From positions 62,001 through 126,000 of the forward strand of contig JAISSX010000037.1 in the NCBI GenBank assembly GCA_031272885.1: 64,000 nucleotides of DNA, read 5' to 3'. The stretch is from Bifidobacteriaceae bacterium (GTDB lineage: Bacteria > Actinomycetota > Actinomycetes > Actinomycetales > WQXJ01). The translations under genes and the position numbers were made by a program. This document shows positions 62,134-64,000 of this stretch, piece by piece. The stretch's first letter is position 1; each line of letters starts with the position of its first letter. The notes beneath the pieces are model-generated. The model did no database searches. It had not been told where the DNA came from and saw nothing but the letters and a program-made list of their open reading frames with translations.

Positions 62134-63261
62134 CTACTTGAACAGACCCGGGTCGTCCGGGGCCAGCAGTTCCAGGATGCGGTTGAGGTCTTGCACCGAG
62201 GCGAACTCGATGGTGATCTTGCCCTTACGTTGACCCAGGTTGACGGTGACACGGGTGTCGAACCGGTCCGTCAGGCGTTCTTGTAGGGCGTCCAAGGCGT
62301 CCCGGCGGGCACCCGGCCGGGCCTTGGCCGGCTTACCCTTGCTGGCGGTGCCCACAGGCACGTCGCCCACAGCCACGATCTCTTCGGTGGACCGCACCGA
62401 CAGGCCTTCAGCCACGATGCGCTGCGCCAGGCGTTCCATGGCCGCGGCATCGTTCAGACCGAGCAGGGCGCGGGCATGCCCGGCGCTGAGCACCCCGGCC
62501 GCCAGCCGCCGCTGCACCAGCGGCGGCAGTTTCAACAACCGCAGCGTGTTGGCGATGTGGGGCCGCGACCGGGCGATGCGGCTTGCTAACTCGTCTTGAG
62601 TGCAGCCGAAGTCATCCAGCATCTGCCGGTAGGCAGCGGCTTCTTCCAACGGGTTCAGGTTGGCCCGGTGCAGGTTTTCCAGCAGGGCGTCCCGCAGCAG
62701 GTCTTGATCCTGAGTTTGGCGGATGATGGCAGGGATTTCACCCAATCCGGCCACCTGGGTGGCCCGCCAGCGCCGCTCGCCCATCACCAGTTCGTAGCCG
62801 GCCTGGCCGTCTGGCGCCGGGCGTACCACCACTGGTTGGAGCAGGCCGACTTCCTTGATTGAAGCGGCCAGTTCGGCCAGGGCGTCTTCGTCGAAGACCT
62901 CGCGGGGCTGGCGCGGGTTGGGGACGATGGCGTCCACCGGCAGGAAGGCGAAACTGGCGCCGGGGACTTCGACCAGGTCGGGTTCGGGGGTGGGTGTCTC
63001 AGATTCCGGGTCAAGCCCGGGATGACCTTGAATGGCACCGGCGGACTGACCCTCGGCAGCACCGGCGGTGGTTGGCTGGGCGGCCGATTCGAAGAAGACG
63101 TCTACCGGGCGGCGCTTGGTCTTGGTTGGTGTGGCGGCGGCGGCAGATGCCGGGTCAAGCCCGGGGTGACCAGAAGGGGCATCGCCAGTGCCGCCGGGTG
63201 TCTGGGCCGCCGGAATCAGCGCACCCAGACCCTTGCCCAGGCCGCTACGACGTTCGCTCAT
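62134..63261 (-). CDS. parB: Chromosome partitioning protein ParB
   Basis: A 375-residue centromere-binding CTPase. RRSGLGKGLGALIP at the N-terminus contacts ParA. The ParB/sulfiredoxin domain has VDAIVPNPRQPRE, VVRP, GYELVMGERRWRAT and ENLHRANLNPLEEAAAY. The helix-turn-helix includes IARSRPHIANTLRLL, and the C-terminus dimerises. The linker at residues about 30-105 contains GHPGLDPAS and GHPGLDPES, the translation of two copies of a palindromic DNA repeat. ATG at 63261 overlaps the parA stop by four bases; the frame upstream is open over parA but not coding. Confidence 0.94.
   Translation of the reverse strand: MSERRSGLGKGLGALIPAAQTPGGTGDAPSGHPGLDPASAAAATPTKTKRRPVDVFFESAAQPTTAGAAEGQSAGAIQGHPGLDPESETPTPEPDLVEVPGASFAFLPVDAIVPNPRQPREVFDEDALAELAASIKEVGLLQPVVVRPAPDGQAGYELVMGERRWRATQVAGLGEIPAIIRQTQDQDLLRDALLENLHRANLNPLEEAAAYRQMLDDFGCTQDELASRIARSRPHIANTLRLLKLPPLVQRRLAAGVLSAGHARALLGLNDAAAMERLAQRIVAEGLSVRSTEEIVAVGDVPVGTASKGKPAKARPGARRDALDALQERLTDRFDTRVTVNLGQRKGKITIEFASVQDLNRILELLAPDDPGLFK
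63001..63026. repeat. REP-like palindrome inside parB, copy 1
   Basis: CCGGGTCAAGCCCGG forms an inverted repeat in the centre of this 26-base element. In the minus strand parB frame it encodes GHPGLDPES. Copy 2 differs at only two bases. Confidence 0.8.
63145..63170. repeat. REP-like palindrome inside parB, copy 2
   Basis: The same 26-base element with CCGGGTCAAGCCCGG at its centre, in the same orientation and same parB frame as copy 1, encoding GHPGLDPAS. Confidence 0.8.
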
Positions 63262-64000
63262 GCCCTGCCCCTTTCGGCGATTTCCTGCGCCGCGGCCAGG
63301 TAGGCCAGCGCGCCACTGGAGTTCGGATCCCAGGTGATGACAGTCTGGTCGAAGCCGGGCGCCTCGGAGATCTTGACCGACCGCGGAATGGTGGTTTGAA
63401 GCGTCTGCGCCGGGAACCACTGGCGCACCTCGTTGACCACGTCATGCGCCAGGTTGGTGCGGGCGTCATACATGGTCAAGAGGATGGTGGATAGAACCAG
63501 TTCCGGGTTCAGGCCGGCCTTGATGCCGGTGATGGTGTCGTTCAGTTGGCTCAAGCCTTCCAGGGCGTAGTACTCGCACTGGATGGGGATCAGCACCTCG
63601 TTGGCGGCCACGAACGCGTTGAGGGTCAGCAGCCCAAGGCTGGGCGGACAGTCGATGAAAATGTAGTCCAGCGGGGCCTCTCCAGCGTGAACCAGGCCGC
63701 GGCGCAGTTCGTCCATGGCATCGATCAGGCGGTATTCCCGGCGCGGCAGATTGACCAGTTCGATCTCGGCCCGGGACAGGTACAGCGTGGCTGGCACGCA
63801 CCACAGCCCGGCCACGTCCGGGCAGCCCGCCACGGCGTTCAGCATGGGCGTGCCGCCCAACAGCACGTCGTAGATCGAGGTCACGCCCTGGTGGTGGTCG
63901 ATTCCCAAAGCCGTGGAAGCGTTGCCCTGCGGGTCGGTGTCTATCACCAGCACCCGCAGCCCGCCCTTGGCCAGCGCCGCCGCCAGGTTGACAGCTGTGG
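63258..64000 (-). CDS. parA: Chromosome partitioning ATPase ParA, 5' end beyond the window
   Basis: At least 247 codons of a ParA/Soj Walker-type ATPase. The visible part opens with TAVNLAAALAKGG, just after the missing Walker A lysine loop. LVIDTDPQGNASTALGI is Walker A', and FIDCPPSLGLLTLNAFVAA is Walker B with switch II. ILLTMYDARTNLAHDVVNEV and IPRSVKISEAPGF are late family blocks. It pairs with parB for origin segregation, so the replication origin may lie to the right of this window, as is usual for actinobacterial parAB. The methionine at 63953 is internal, not the start. Confidence 0.94.
   Translation of the reverse strand, partial: TAVNLAAALAKGGLRVLVIDTDPQGNASTALGIDHHQGVTSIYDVLLGGTPMLNAVAGCPDVAGLWCVPATLYLSRAEIELVNLPRREYRLIDAMDELRRGLVHAGEAPLDYIFIDCPPSLGLLTLNAFVAANEVLIPIQCEYYALEGLSQLNDTITGIKAGLNPELVLSTILLTMYDARTNLAHDVVNEVRQWFPAQTLQTTIPRSVKISEAPGFDQTVITWDPNSSGALAYLAAAQEIAERGRA

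Overview
The window is chromosomal DNA from a high-GC actinobacterium. The evidence is a dnaK-grpE-dnaJ-hspR operon with HspR inverted repeats in front of it, coenzyme F420 genes, a DUF4235 protein, frequent GTG starts, several apparently leaderless promoters and a parA-parB pair at the right edge. A multisubunit 2-oxoacid:ferredoxin oxidoreductase and a three-subunit succinate dehydrogenase/fumarate reductase suggest a facultative or anaerobic fermentative lifestyle. Order-level placement (Micrococcales or Propionibacteriales would both fit) is a guess.

Region 1 (1-11.7 kb) is carbohydrate and central carbon metabolism. It holds the start of a leftward secreted protein, a LacI-type operator, a rightward GH35 glycosidase coupled to a short-chain dehydrogenase, a leftward four-gene 2-oxoacid oxidoreductase operon ending in a fused flavin/iron-sulfur subunit, a GH2 glycosidase and a threonine aldolase. 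Region 2 (11.7-21.9 kb) has a class A penicillin-binding protein, sdhCAB, tgt, tRNA-Ser(GGA) followed by an island of broken tRNA 3' ends and repeats, a VapBC-type toxin-antitoxin pair and an MFS transporter. Region 3 (22.1-29.1 kb) is an F420 module: cofE, a three-gene ABC importer and cofD in one tightly overlapping operon, cofC convergent to it, then an ion antiporter. I regard this as the most interesting system in the window: an importer usually proposed for F420-0 sits with the enzymes that build F420-0 from the deazaflavin FO, which points to FO salvage.

Region 4 (29.4-40.5 kb) carries two giant secreted proteins (an InlB-type repeat protein and a beta-helix/ricin/Ig-like protein), galE, a cation-diffusion exporter, a Gfo/Idh/MocA oxidoreductase and tRNA-Glu, tRNA-Asp and tRNA-Phe. 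Region 5 (40.5-44.7 kb) is the heat-shock operon read leftward from a promoter flanked by two HspR sites. Region 6 (44.7-52.4 kb) looks like an envelope-response module: two paralogous DUF4097 lipoproteins at either end with matching promoters, an ABC-2 exporter operon and a LuxR-type two-component system between them.

Region 7 (52.4-64 kb) has a Phd/RelE-type toxin-antitoxin pair, a thiBPQ-type thiamine transporter behind a TPP riboswitch, DUF4235 and RraA-like proteins, a secreted protein and a large soluble protein of unknown function, rmuC, and parB-parA running off the edge. The parB linker contains two in-frame copies of a palindromic repeat. Only two gene-free stretches exceed 300 bases: 19593-19999 (repeat island) and 45774-46182 (tandem repeats).
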